In this document: one piece after another, positions 34,359 to 46,950 of the stretch
Layout: every line of letters starts with the position of its first letter
Numbering within the stretch: the first letter of the stretch is position 1
NCBI GenBank assembly: GCA_035079385.1
Contig: JAVHKY010000015.1
Span: 6,510,001-6,574,000 of the forward strand
DNA length: 64,000 nucleotides
Source: Aspidiotus rigidus
Lineage: Eukaryota > Arthropoda > Insecta > Hemiptera > Diaspididae
Direction: 5' to 3'
Notes under the pieces: generated by a model
What the model was told of the DNA's origin: nothing
Database searches by the model: none
The model's input: the letters and a program-made list of their open reading frames with translations, nothing else
Program-made: the position numbers and the translations under genes

Positions 34359-36044
34359 TTTATTTCAAATAGAATAGAAATATTCTCATCTGCAAACCCG
34401 GCCGTTTTGCACTCATGCACTCAAATTTAACAAACAAAATGAAAATTCTCAATCTGTGGTAGGACATGGCAAAGAAAATGGTTGTCCTGCACGATTACGT
34501 CGTCATTGATGGACTCATCTGCTGAATTTTTGGCGCGAGTAGGCTAGTTTTACTTCAGATTGTCAATTCGCTGATTTTATTGTACCGTGTAAGCAGCCTG
34601 AATGAGCGTGAAATGATCTTGGTAGCTGTCTACATGGGTATGTTGAATAATGTGAGTCTTGTCAGTGCAGTGGTCACGTGAAGTCTTGTCTGCTCCCATG
34701 ACAAGCGCTCGACCCGCGGTTCTCCAGTGGAAGCCCTTGCCAGAGCTGAGACCTCAAACCCCTGAGATAGACTTCAGGGTAGGGACGCGAGTCGTCTTTT
34801 GAGGAGTCCACTGAGGGCAATGCACAAGATGTTGGACTTTTGTGGTGATCGGCACCGGTTGGTCAGGCAGTGGAGGGGCTGGCTGAGTCAAGTGTTGGGG
34901 GCCCTATCGCACAAATCGACAGCTGGGGCTGGCCTCCCAGATGAGATGGTAGTTGGTTGACATTGCCCAACGAAATGGACATTGCAGGACAATCGTAGGA
35001 TTTTCTGAACCTGCAGCCTGGCTATTACAGGCGACTTGAAAGTTCCACAAGTAAGACAACTGGGGCAATGCCCTTAGTTGGTCTAAATATGAAGGTGGTG
35101 GGTCAAATCCAAAACAGAGTGTGAAGGAACCGTCTAAGGCTGGGGCGCGCGAGACCGCAAGCTAGGTAATTCAATAAGGAGTAAATCGCAGATGTACTCA
35201 AACGAGTTTAAAAAATTTTTTACGGAAAGTTTATTAGAAAGGCGGAGTGGTTCAACAGAAAAATATTTCAAGATCAAAACATGTACAAGTGGTAGTCAGA
35301 GCACAATGGATTGCATTCTTGATGGATTCCTTTGCGAGGTAACGAACTTTTAACGTCTCAAATTTTCCTCTCCTCATCTCATACGCGCGACACAATCACC
35401 ATTAGAAAGAGTGCTAGTAGACCTACGCCATTGAGCTCCAAGTCTTAGAACACTCATCCTTACAAAAAGCGATATATCCTTAAATCACGCGTGCGCAATT
35501 GAGACCCCTGTCTTGAAACGCTAGTTTATTACCTATTTAGGCCAAAACATGTTTGGCCTGATGATACGAAGTAGTTTATTCTCGTGAAATTAATCGCCAA
35601 TATGTCTGTACTTGTTAGAGGTGGGGAACCGGCTACAACGAGATGTGGGTTGGAGCTGTAGCTGAAGCTAAGAGTCGAAAAGAAGGAGCGGAGCAGCTCC
35701 TAGAAAAGAGTTGTTAGCTCTTCGAGAGCAGAACAGCTCCAGCAGCTGTAGGAGAGAATTCTTTTGGCTCTTTAGCCGTTAGGATGTGCGTATTCTGATG
35801 GTTAGTGAGGAGACCCCCTCAACACTACCAAAGGGGAGAGGGGGTTTTCCATGGGCAAGAGTAGTAAGTAACGCCACGAAACGAAGCGTTAATGAGTATC
35901 TTTCTCTCGGACGCTCTCACGCCCATTTCTCATTTGGAGCACCTTCCTTCTTCGGGAAGGTTTCCGTCCGGATTGGAAAAATTGTTGAAAATATTGACCT
36001 CATGTCTGCTTAGTAACCGGTTCACACTCTAAAATACCTCTCCT
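34359..36044. other. No gene; GC-richer block and AGCTCC repeat
   Basis: 34600-35170 is GC-richer than its surroundings, but no frame on either strand was recognisable. 35650-35770 has clustered AGCAGCTCC/GGAGCTG words. Confidence 0.4.
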
Positions 36045-36751
36045 CTGTAAAGGATCTGAAATCTGGTAGTCCAAAAGAGGAAAAGAGGAATGTTGATGAC
36101 GCGGTCACGGACCAATGAGCTAACAGACGTTGATGACGTCATAGGCAAATTCAATCTGATGACGTCACAAGGAGATTTAAGCTGGTTTATCAGTACTATT
36201 ATAAGCGGCAGTATGTATCTGATGATGGTCATGGCATATGATTGAAATCGCCGTCATGCCTAAATAAATTTGTGTGCGTCTGAACCTTTTTATTACTAGT
36301 CTGATTATGGCACATAACATCTCACAAATTCTTTTATTACTTAAACTGGTTGATGTCATCACTGTGCCTTTATTCGGTATCGAAAATTCGCAAGTTCAGG
36401 ACTCCTTTCAATGCCTTTACCGCCATCGGCAATCCATCCATCTGGTGGTAATCTGCGGGTACAACTGTATTGGAAGTCTGCGAGTCCAAAACTGAGTTGG
36501 TCTCCCCCCCCCCTCCTTTCCCAGAAAATTTGCGAGGAATCCTCGACTTGATCCAAAATAGTTAAAAGCTAGTCCGCTTGAAAAATGTATCCCATATGTC
36601 ATGAAATCATTAAGATAATTCAGCTAATTGATGTCTTTACTGTGCCTTTATTTCCGCTATCGAAAAGTATCTTGTCTTAAGTCGTAGCTGGGTCGAGCAA
36701 CTATAAAAAGATATTCAAAATGACCCTCATTCATTTAGCTACGCCAAAAGA
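36045..36751. repeat. TGACGTCA repeats and a diverged direct repeat
   Basis: 36090-36175 holds three TGACGTCAT/TGACGTCAC words. About 36345-36390 and 36628-36670 share TTGATGTC, ACTGTGCCTTTATT and TATCGAAAA as a diverged direct repeat. Confidence 0.45.
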
Positions 36752-37048
36752 TTTTAACAGGGAACCTGTTCTATGGGAGGTTCTTTGAGAAATTTGCCGT
36801 TCGCCGTCCGCCGTGTACCATCCGGCAATGAACATAGAAAAATTTCGAATCCTATTGTGTATAGCTTGGAGGATGAAATTTTTCTAAACTTGGAAAAATT
36901 TCGAATCCTATTGTATATAGCTTGGAGGATGAAATTGTTTCAAGTCTCCCCCTTATGATATATGGCTCGATGGTCGAAATTTTTTCCAAGCCCTCCTCCT
37001 ATCGAATCGATACGTTGTTTTAATTTATGGTTATTCATATTACAAGAA
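36752..37048 (+). mobile_element. Hairpin-ended repeat with array, left half
   Basis: Starts TTTTAACAGGGAACCTGTTC, continues with the GCCGTTCGCCGTCCG block, then array units (AATTTCGAATCCTATTG repeats, CTATCGAATCG). A family-B PLE follows at 37049, and more array units resume at 39766, so the PLE interrupted this repeat. Confidence 0.6.
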
Positions 37049-37100
37049 GAGTGTACACCCGAAGGTGTAGCAAATTATATTGAACCACAAGAGAAATAGC

Positions 37101-37139
37101 CGGTAAACGTTTTCGGTTAAACAACCATCATCGAAGCGT
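37101..37139 (-). ncRNA. Hammerhead-like motif, family B, minus strand
   Basis: Read on the minus strand: core UCGAUGA, one unpaired U, stem II GGUU/AACC around GUUU, GAA, the self-complementary AACGUU, then U. Stem I is poor (ACGCU against ACCGG). Core positions 3 and 4 differ from CUGANGA. Confidence 0.4.
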
Positions 37140-37241
37140 AAACGAAAGCGACTGAATCCAACATCAACAAAGACAGAGGGAGTTAACCAGAAGATCATGA
37201 TTTAACCAGCGAGTCATCGCCAAGTTCGAATCATTCTCATA

Positions 37242-39508
37242 TTATACTAGCTCAATCAGACCCTCTTCAGGAATGAACGTGTTTAAAACCGTGAAGTCTT
37301 CGTTATTCCGGTGTCGTATGATTTCTATATTTTCTAAAGCCAGCCGTTTAAAATATGAGTTCTCCCTATGGAGGACGATACCAGAGCCCTCTTTGAATTT
37401 ATGGCCACTCTCGTGTAGATGATCAGCAAAAGCCGATTCACCCAAATTACCCTTCTCCCGCGCTTTTTTATGCTCCTCAATTCTTATTTGGAGCTGACAC
37501 CCGGTCATCCCTATATAAATATCTGGGCAATCGTTGCAGGCTATACTGTATACCTCACTTCTCTCGACCGGAGGAATCGGGTCCTTTAATTTCACAAATA
37601 AACTTTTTACAGTATTGATATTACAGAACGCCGGCCGGAACCCAAAAGGACCGAGTACCCGGCCCAACTTCAACGAAAACCTGCCCAGGTAAGGGAGTTT
37701 AATCCAACGTTTTCTACTGTTGTGCAAATCTTTAGGGAGGGAGGTGGTAGAATCGAGGCATTTTCTCGTAAGCCTCCTTCGGACCATTAAATCAACGTCC
37801 ACTCGAACTTGGTTCACTCTGGCCAGGTACTTAATCGTCCCTAGTTCCTTCTGGAAAGCATCCTGACTCAAGGGAATACTAGTCAGTCGATGTATCAATA
37901 TTGAAGGTAGCGATCTTGCGTGCAGCGGGACAGAAAGATGACCCATGGATTGTTATATCAGTCGAAGTTTCTTTTCTATAAATACCAAATTCATGGACGC
38001 CGTCTCTAATAAATATGGACAAATCCAAGAAATTTATTAATGATCCGCCAACTTCCAGAGTGAATTTTATGGAAGGATATCGGCCATTTAAGTAAGAAAG
38101 GAACTCAATAAGGAGTTCCACTGGGCCAGTCCATGCGCACAATATGTCGTCTACATACCTATGCCAATAAAAGACAATTTAGAAGTACCTGGCCCGAAGA
38201 AAACAATTCGACTTCAAATCTGGACATGAAAACCTCCGATATTAATGAGCCCAGAGGGGACCCAATAGGGATCCCCACTTCTTCTGGGAATTCGAAAAAT
38301 TTACCCTCAAATTTACAAAAATTGGGAGTCCAACAAACTCTCAGAAGGTCGAAGAATTCTACCAATTCCTCATGAGGGACACCAGTTTTTACAAGCAATT
38401 CGCCCATATGTTGGATTGCGACAGCCTTCGGGATGTGAGGAAATAATCCCACCACATCAAAGGAACATAAAATCGTTTCCTCAGGGAGGCTTATATCCTT
38501 CAACCTCTCCGTCAACGAACCTGAGTTTAATACTGAGTGAGGGGAGGTATAATCTACTCGCGATTTGGACCACCTATCAATAAATTTAGCTAACAAATAA
38601 GTTGGCGACGAGACAAATGACACGACCGGCCGCATTGGTACATCTTTTTTATGTACTTTGGGTAATCCATATAGGAGGGGAGGAACCGGGTTAGGCTCCA
38701 AGAGAGCTTTCTTTGTCCGAGGACTCTTAATATTCACACTACAATTATTAATAGTGTTCCTCACCTCTTTGACAAAACTGGGGAAACAGAAGAGGCTATT
38801 CTCCTTAGCGCCACATTGTTCCAGTACTTCATGAACTCCGGATACATAAGAGGACTTCTCCATAATCACAACGGCGTTACTTTTATCCGCCTTGGTAAGG
38901 ATTAAGCCCTCCTCCCTGACCTTCCTCTTTAATCCTTTCATCACCTCACTACAGGCATTACTTATGCGGGGGAGGGGAGTGTTGCAAACCATTTCGGCGC
39001 ACTTTTTTTGGATATTCACTCCAGGTCCAATTTTGACTGTCAGGTCAGTTACTACGTTAGCCAGTGTCTCTTGGTTCTTAAGGGGAGAGAGACCAAATTT
39101 CAACCCTTTCTCCAACAGGTATAACTCATCCCTATCAAACTGAACTTTACTACAATTAATAATGCGTGGCTGGAATTGCTGAATTAAATTATCTCCAGGA
39201 CGGTCTTTTTTCTCAGCCGTAGCCTTTAAACTCTGGAAGGAGGCAAGTTTACGAGTTTTCTTTTCTTTTAAATCCCGTTCAAAATCGCGACAGTCACCAT
39301 CAACGGATACTATAAATGAATCTAACTCACCAGGGTGAAGGAGGCATGAAAGCCTTGAGTGAACCAGCAGATTAAGTCGTGTTGTGACGTTAAGCTGCCC
39401 ATACCACCTCCTCAGTTCCGTTCTGATCCATTTGACCGTAATGTAATCTTCCAACTTTTTTGTAGTGGAGTCGCAATCCGAATAGAAACGAAATTTCACA
39501 TACGACAC
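37242..39508 (-). pseudogene. PLE family B polymerase, best copy
   Basis: Three overlapping frames need only two single-base shifts. The 449-residue part (38159-39508) has LILTKADKSNAVVIM, NPVPPLLYGLPKVHK, VPMRPVVSFVSSPTYLLAKF, ILCSFDVVGLFPHIPKA (motif A) and EVGIPIGSPLGSLISEVFMS. After the first shift comes YWHRYVDDILCAWTG (catalytic YVDD) and IKFTLEVGGSLINFLDL. After the second (37242-37946) come the connector IKYLARVNQVRVDVDLMVRR and the nuclease VYSIACNDCPDIYIGMTGCQ with CxxC, ending EEGLIELV. Both indels look like recent decay. The first residues lie in the inverted arm, so the true start is uncertain. Confidence 0.85.
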
Positions 39509-39674
39509 CGGAATAACGAAGACTTCACGGTTTTAAACAGGTTCATTCCTGAAGAGGGTCCGATTGAGCTAGTATATTAGAATGATTCAAACTTCGATGA
39601 CTCGCTGGTTAAATCATGATCTTATGGTTAACTCCCTCTGTCTTTGTTGATGTTGGATTCAGTCGCTTTCGTTT

Positions 39675-39713
39675 ACGCTCCGATGATGGTTGTTTAACCG
39701 AAAACGTTTAGCG
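39675..39713 (+). ncRNA. Hammerhead-like motif, family B, plus strand
   Basis: CGCT (39676-39679) pairs with AGCG (39710-39713) as stem I. Core CCGATGA (39680-39686) differs from CUGANGA only at position 4. T39687 is unpaired, then stem II GGTT/AACC, GAA (39700-39702), AACGTT (39703-39708) and T39709 at the cleavage position. All three family-B copies have C at position 4. Confidence 0.45.
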
Positions 39714-39765
39714 GCTGTTTCTCTTGTGGTTCAATATAATTTGCTACACCTTCGGGTGTACACTC

Positions 39766-39960
39766 CCCTCCTCCTATCATATCAGGCTCGAAAGTAAAAA
39801 TTTTCCGAAATCCCTCTCCTATCATAATATATAGCTTTGAGATCGAGATTCTTCCAAGTCCTTTTCCTACGTATCATACATAGCTCGAATGTCAACATTT
39901 TTCCAAGTCCCTCTCCTGTCATGTATAGCTCGAGAGGAGATAGCTTGAAAGTCGAAATTT
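39766..39960. repeat. 43-bp array, right half of interrupted repeat
   Basis: About four units in inverse orientation with CCTATCATATATAGCTC-like cores (39772, 39815, 39875 and 39915). Confidence 0.55.
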
Positions 39961-42123
39961 ATTCGGTTTATTATCTAATAACAATTCGTTTCATTTCTAA
40001 TCTGGCTAAGAAAATGTTTCAAGTTATCTGTAGTTTTTTCAAGTTACATGGGCAACCTTATCCCCATGATCATTTTTTGTATCCTGCCTCGCGGAAATCC
40101 TAAGAGGCTTATGTTTTCAAACTTTCATGGCTTATTGAAAATTTTCTTTCGTGTATCTGCTCTGGACTGTCTAGATAGTCTGAGTAATTCATATTTTCTT
40201 GGAGCGTTTCATGGCTTTTATTTGAGAGTTTTGAAGAAAATAGTTCTTAAGACAAAAGAATCCCGATGATTTTCAACAACAATTTGCCTCACACATTCAT
40301 TATCAACTCTACAACACATATTTGTATTAATATCTGTTATAACGGAAAATCGTATATAAATTAAAGCAAAATACGTTATGTCGCATTTTCTGTTCCTCGG
40401 GTTGAAAATAACCACGTTATTGAACGTTTCCAGCCATACCCTGCGGTTCGTACGAAGTTTTAGTCATCACAAGGAATGCTCATATGTATCTGCATTCTGT
40501 TTCCTGTTGGCCATACTGGGGCAAAAAGCGACTACTCGTAGATTAAGACTCACATCGCAATCGATAAAGTTATAATATAGTAATTAGTGCGCTCGCGAAG
40601 AACGACGATAGTGGTTTTCTCAGCGTGTGGTCGAAGCCGCATACAGATACCTATATTCGTAAGAGGACCCCAAATAGCAACAGCGAAAATAGCATGTTGT
40701 GAATAGATAAGACCCTTTTTGAAATTCGTTCGCGTTAAATGAATGCCGGTAGCTGGAAACGCTATAATAGTAAAATAGTTTTTGCGATGATGGCATAGCA
40801 TAGAGCAACAACGAGCGTACGGGTGTGACGGTGGTGATCCGAAGAAATATAACTTTATTTCAATGTTCAATAAATCCGCTAGGGAGAAAAGGCGTACCAG
40901 TATTCATAATATTCCAACGTCTCCTTAATTTTACGCTGGGCAAAAAATTGGCAGCGGCGGTGTTAGAAAATCCCTCTCGCACTTCTTGATGAGCACGCGT
41001 CACCGCTCCCTCGAGTACTGGTTGATTTTTTCTAATAAAGAATATAGTACGACCAGTAAATTTCGATTCCGACGGGAATTTTTAAGGGGCGACGCGATGA
41101 ATTTCATTTCGTTGTGTGCGCGCTACGCCGTCCTGCAGCGTAGCGTCTCGGCGCTCCAACTGCGCTAGCCGGCTCGCTTCGCTTATCGTTATTTTTTGTA
41201 TTTTTTTTTATTCGTTGCGACAATGACAGTGGACGAATAAAAGCTCGGTAAATGGTCTCCGAAGATTATAATATAGCGCTACTCTATTGCCTGGTTCGGC
41301 AGCATCGCTCGCGACACTTAATAATTTCTCTCGCCTATTTTCGAAGATAAGGGACAAGGCGATACTTTTTCTCGCTCTTCGATACTTTGCTTAGCTTTTA
41401 CATATGCGAATACCGGGTGAATTACACGTTCGCTCTAAGATAAGAAAAAAATTTACCCTATTGCTCTTTCTGCCTGTTTGTTGCTGATCGTCGCCCATAT
41501 AAAGTGTGGAATCCCGTTGTGTCGGTGAAAATTTACTGCTTCAATTTTACGCATAATTTTTGCGATTACGAGGTTCATTTATTTGAATTTCTGCCGCTAG
41601 AGATGGTACGAGTATTTTCATCCTTAGAGCGTGTGTGTTCGCGTGCTTCCTTCACAAAGGTAGATAACTGATGAAACCTTGTACACTGAAAAAAAAAAAA
41701 AAAATGATACAACGTAGGAAGCGTCCACTCTCTTGTTAATGAACGATGTATCAAAAATAATGAATCCATCAAAGAAGAAAGAAACTAAATTGATATAGTT
41801 GTTGTAGAGAGCCGATCAATGCTAACACCGATCCGAATGATTTTTAATGGGGAATATCGCCCGCTCTGAAGAATAGAATGACAGCTAACAGACGTAGATT
41901 TTCACGTTAAATATAGAACACCTAATGGATAGGTCAGAACGTCAATGTTGATAAAAATGTACGTTAACTTGTGAAGGTGATAACATTTTACCGACTTTTC
42001 GAACAAAAAGTCAGGTATTGCTCCCGACACAGTTGTGACGGGGAAGCCGGGGAAAGAATATTCTCGATGTTTTAGAGGTCTTGGATCATCCTGAGACTAA
42101 TAAAAAAATTTCAGGTATCCTTA
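39961..42123. other. No gene recognised
   Basis: Includes a GC- and CpG-richer stretch at about 41090-41180 with a GCGCTACGCCGTCCTGCAGC near-palindrome. It may be a host regulatory region but no exon was recognised. Confidence 0.4.
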
Positions 42124-43083
42124 TCTAATATATAAAGTAGAATGTTTGTCTGTATATCTGTATGTATATCTGTATGTTCGTCCATAACTTTCGAACGCCT
42201 TCACCTATCGACCTGGAATTTTTTTTGAAAAATTTCGTTTTTTTTGGGTCAGGTTCTTAAATACATTTCGATGTTTTGACTCCCTGAAGGTGGAGTAGGG
42301 GGCGACAAAATTAGGAAAAACGGGCATTGTCGAGTACTGAAACTGCTTTGCGCTGTATGTTAGACCTACGCGCGTTGAGTGGCGCAGTTTTGAAAATTGA
42401 ATTATTGTGATAACTCGAGTATAACTCATTTTTATGAAAAATTGAAGAGAACAAAAATTGTAGCCCCTGTAATTTCCTTTCGAATGAGCCCGGTTCCAGA
42501 TTTTTAGGAGGAAATTTTGTGACTACAGTATTCGCTGTACTTCCATACTAAGTAAGTTATTTTATTCACAGTTTTAAAAACACCTACATAAAGGATTTTA
42601 CATCCGGTATCTCATACAAGAACCAATGTCTAGACACGGTGCGCACTGCGGTGCGCACTGCGTATGGGCTAGCGGAAATGACCCTTTTTTTACCTGTTGT
42701 CCGTGTGTTTTCTTAGGGAGTGGCAAAATGTCAATGGATTTGTCTGTATTCTGCTGCGATACAGGCTTCACGCGTTAAGTCAGCTCTCAAGTGAATTAGT
42801 GTGTAAAAAATTTAATTTGGTGATTTTATTTTTGTGCGACTCGGAACTTTGATATTTTATAAGTACAGTCGCAGTTTTTGGTGTCTATTTTCTTATTTTT
42901 GAACTGAATAGTTGTGAATTTTGCAAAACTCTTTCCACTGTTTCTTTTTTAAAAATTCATCTGAATTCCAAGATACCTACAAAAAACACATACCTACAAG
43001 ATACAGATACCTATAAAACACAGATATCTACTCAACACACAGCTAGCGGTCAGGCGCGCCGGAGGCGTGTCGCCAACCGCTAG
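42124..43083 (+). mobile_element. Non-autonomous Helitron, copy 1
   Basis: Starts TCTAATATATAAA after an A and ends CTAG before a T, with a GC-rich hairpin (GGCGCGCC then GGAGGCG) about 11 bases before the CTAG. These are the 5'-TC, 3'-hairpin and CTRR hallmarks of rolling-circle Helitrons inserted between A and T. No Rep/helicase. It contains a 15-bp internal duplication of GGTGCGCACTGC that copy 2 lacks. Confidence 0.75.
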
Positions 43084-44028
43084 TCTAATATATAAAATAA
43101 AACGTTTGTCTGATGTCTGTCTGTCTGTATGTTCGTCCATAACTTTCGAACGGCTTCACCTATCGACCTGGAATCTTTTTTGAAAAATTTCGTTTTTTCT
43201 GGGTCAGGTTCTTAAATACATTTCGATGTTTTGACTCCCTGAAGGTGGAGTAGGGGGCGACAAAATTAGGAAAAACGGGCATTATCGAGTACTGAAACTG
43301 CTTTGCGCTGTACGTTAGATCTACGCGCGCGCGTTGAGTGGCGCAGTTTCAAAAATTGAATTATTGTGATAACTCGAGTATAACTCATTTTTATGAAAAA
43401 TTGAAGAGAACAAAAATTGTAGCCCCTGTAATTTCCTTTCGAATGAGCCCGGTTCCAGATTTTTAGGAAGAAATTTTGGTGACTACAGTATTCGCTGTAC
43501 TTCCATACTAAGTAAGTTATTTTATTCACAGTTTTAAAAACACCTACATAAAGGATTTTACATCCGGTATCTCATACAAGAACCAATGTCTAGACACAGT
43601 GCGCACTGCCTATGGGCTAGCGGAAATGACCCTTTTTTTACCTGTTGTCCGTGTGTTTTCTTAGGGAGTGGCAAAATGTCAATGGATTTGTCTGTATTCT
43701 GCTGCGATACAGGCTTCACGCGTTAAGTCAGCTCTCAAGTGAATTAGTGTGTAAAAAATTTAATTTGGTGATTTTATTTTTGTGCGACTCGGAACTTTGA
43801 TATATAAGTACAGTCGCAGTTTTTGGTGTCTATTTTCTTATTTTTGAACTGAATAGTTGTGAATTTTGCAATACTCTTTCCACTGTTTCTTTTTTAAAAA
43901 TTCATCTGAATTCCAAGATACCTACAAAACACACATACCTACAAGATACAGATACCTATAAAACACAGATATCTACTCAACACACAGCTAGCGGTCAGGC
44001 GCGCCGGAGGCGCGTCGCCAACCGCTAG
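43084..44028 (+). mobile_element. Non-autonomous Helitron, copy 2 (tandem)
   Basis: Begins exactly at the base after copy 1's CTAG and ends in its own CTAG followed by T. Sequence is about 95% or more identical to copy 1 by eye. Head-to-tail arrays like this are expected from rolling-circle replication that reads through the terminator. Confidence 0.75.
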
Positions 44029-44789
44029 TATATATATAAGATTTTTTTTGTCCACGCAATTCCTCAAATACTACCGGTTGTATTCTCGTAAACTTTAGTC
44101 AAGTTGCAGTGGGTTATCTGAAGTTAGGCATGTGCATTTTTTTTCTGAGATCGGATGAATAGTTGAGTAATCCTCAATTTTCCTCGAATTTGTTAGTGTT
44201 GTTTCTCAAAAAATATCAATCTTATTATCTTCATATCACTGCATTACGTCATAGTGTATTCAATCTTATTTGCTCTATAATTTTTGTATCGATTGGACAA
44301 GTGGTTCTTGAGTAAATCTCACAATATAAGTGGTCCACGTAGAGCTGTAAGAGCTAAATCTCGCTTATTCAATTTATTTGAGTTCTTTTGCCACGTGATA
44401 AAGCATCATATACCTATTGGCTATAAAAACTTCTCATTACCAGTCATATATGATTGAAAAATTCGACGTTTATTGGATACGTTAAACAAACGTTGCGCGT
44501 AAGCGATGGATTGAATAATTAGCCGTGTATTTTATAATTACTGCGTTATGCAGGTATGCATAGCATTTTTTTTTTTTTTTTTTCCCACATTATCGCAATA
44601 GGCTCGTAGCCTGAACACTGGGGAGTAATGTTGAAATTCAGGTAAAGACAAAGTGGAAGTTTCATTGGCCATTTCAATTTTCCTCATGTATGTTTTGATT
44701 TTTGTCATTATCGACTTCATAATATCTCACTGTATTTCTGGAAATATGGACAGTCAGGTTAATACTTTGAGATTCTTCTAAATCACCTA
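44029..44789. other. No gene recognised
   Basis: AT-rich DNA with a poly-T run near 44567. It separates the Helitron pair from LINE 2. Confidence 0.5.
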
Positions 44790-46039
44790 CTAAGGAGCCT
44801 CTCCAATCAACTTCTCCACTGAAAACACAAACACTCCTTAGAATCTACCCATAACTCTTCCCGAACTGAACATCGCCATCAGGGTAGACTTGAAAAATTC
44901 ATCTCCAGGTCCTGACAGAATACATCCATTCATGCTCAAAAACCTAGACGAAAATTCCATAAACTATCTCCTTAAATTATACAACCAAATTTTCAAACAA
45001 GGCCAATGTCCCCAGCAGTGGAAACTAGCCATCATCATCCCACTACTTAAACCAGGATCAGACTCATTTTTGGCCTCCTCTTATCGCCCTTTAGCTCTAA
45101 CAAGTGTACTCGGAAAAATATTTGAAACAATTCTTAATAAAAGACTTATATGGTACCTCCAATCTAATATCCTCATCTCTGAATATCAGTTCGGCTCACG
45201 TAAGAAAAGAAGCACCCAACATGCCCTAGCTGACTTACAATACTGCATACAAGACGCAAGCCTATCTAAATCTAGCCTATACACAGTCTTCTTCGACCTC
45301 GAACAAGCTTTCCCCGGAGTCTGGAGACATCTCATCAATAAAAAATTATTCGACCACGGTCTACGTGGCAACCTCCCTAACATCCTCAAAGCATTCCTCG
45401 AAAACAGATTCATAACAGTAAGAATCCAAGATAAGACCTCATCCCCCCCACACAACACAAAACGGTGTCCCACAAGGATGAGTATTCAGCGTCTTCCTCT
45501 TCATGGTCGCGATAAATGATATAACTAAAAACATACAATTCCCCTTAACCCAAAGACTCTACGCAGACGACTACAGCATATCTATCAAGTCTGACTTACC
45601 CAGCCGAGCACACCGCCTACTTCAGGAAAACCTCGATAACCTAACTCAATGGGCATCCAAAAACGACTTCCGTTTCTCGGCGAATAAAACACACCTAATC
45701 ATATTCCGACACAGAAAACCTATACTTACTATCCCCCCACTCAAATTAAACGGGAACACAATCCACACCAAAAATAATACTAAATTCCTTGGCGTAAAAT
45801 TCGACCAGACTCAGACATGGACACCACACATAAAATACCTCAAAGGCAAATGCAATCGTACACTCAACGTCCTCAATACCTCGCTTATCCCAGCACAGGA
45901 TGCAATAAGAAAATTCTTTTGCAACTATACCGAAGCCTTATCCGATCACAGCTGGATTATGGAGCCCCAATATCCTTTCCACATTAAACTCAATTCAAAA
46001 CGCGTCACTTTGCCTAGTCCTAGGCGCTTTCAAAACTAG
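44790..46039 (+). pseudogene. RNase-H LINE 2: reverse transcriptase
   Basis: DLKNSSPGPDRIHPFMLKNL, WKLAIIIPLLKPGSDSF, SSYRPLALTSVLGKIFETIL and YQFGSRKKRSTQHALADL are in the first frame (44890-45519). After a one-base shift and a stop near 45478 come NDITKNIQFPLTQRLYADDY (catalytic YADD) and LGVKFDQTQTWTPHIKYLKG. Same group as LINE 1 (25386-27800) but in the opposite orientation. 5'-truncated: no endonuclease. Confidence 0.85.
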
Positions 46040-46199
46040 CCCTCAGATCCTAACGAACTCATTTTTAGCTAACATATCTGATAATAAAAATTCTCCCACA
46101 TTTGACCACTTTTTTCTTCCTACCAACTATCAAAAATTCTTCCATAACTCTACTAAACATATCAAACTTAAATATACAACGCGTACACGAACGAAAATT

Positions 46200-46950
46200 T
46201 GTATTTAACCAATCTTCAACTCCAATCCACCATGGGCACTAATTTCACCCCATTTCAACGACGAACTTACTAAATTTCCCTCATCTACCCCAAAAAATAC
46301 ACTCAAACAAGAAACACAAAACCTCTTAGACAATTACCAATCACACACCCACTGCTTCACTGACGGCTCACGACTCAACAACAAGACCGGCTTTGCCTTT
46401 TCGATCGACCGTTCAATATTCAAATTCCGCATCTGTGACAGTGCATCTGTCTTCATAGCCGAACTCTTCGCTATCCTCAGATGTCTACAAGAAATATCTA
46501 CTCTCACTCAGAACAATCAATATCTTATAGTCACTGATTCACTGTCGTCCTTTTTGGGTATACAAAACATTTTTTCGAACAATCCAATTATTCAACGAAT
46601 CCACAGCATCATTCACACAGTAACGCAAACCTTATCATCTGTCACACTAATCTGGATCCCTGCGCACACTGGACTACCGCGAAGTGACAGAGTAGACAAT
46701 GCAGCAAAACAGTCAACACATTTCAACAAAATAACACTCAAATGGCAAATTCCATCATCTGATATTAAAAATAACTATCGCGCCCATATACTCAAAAAAT
46801 GGTCCCATTTCTGGTCTAACCAAACCAATAACAAACTTCTCCCCATCAAAATCGATCCCCTACAAAACACTCCCAACAGACCATCAAGAAAAGAAACTTC
46901 CGTCCTTATACGCCTCAGAATTGGGCATACACGACTCACCCACTCACCCT
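46200..46950 (+). pseudogene. RNase-H LINE 2: RNase H, cut off by PLE
   Basis: Reads HCFTDGSRLNNKTGFAFSID, SVFIAELFAILRCLQE, YLIVTDSLSSFLGIQNI and VTLIWIPAHTGLPRSDRVDN, the complete Asp/Glu/Asp/Asp set. LIRLRIGHTRLTHSP follows. Homology to LINE 1 stops abruptly at about 46948, where the family-A PLE begins. The C-terminal knuckle is not found on the far side, so the LINE tail is lost. Confidence 0.85.

Larger units (their letters stand above)
37049..39765 (-). mobile_element. PLE family B with inverted terminal repeats
   Basis: Arms of about 270 bases at 37049-37320 and 39499-39765 are reverse complements. Each carries the coding end of the GIY-YIG domain (the PEEG.IELV stretch), the 3' UTR, the hammerhead-like motif and a terminal hairpin around TACACCTTCGGGTGTA. 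The body between them is the polymerase on the minus strand. Flanking sequence on both sides is the 43-bp array of the host repeat. Confidence 0.8.

Noticed and set aside
34600..35170. GC-richer block that looks gene-like
   Set aside because: Neither strand gives a frame of useful length or any family resemblance; no splice-consistent exon seen.
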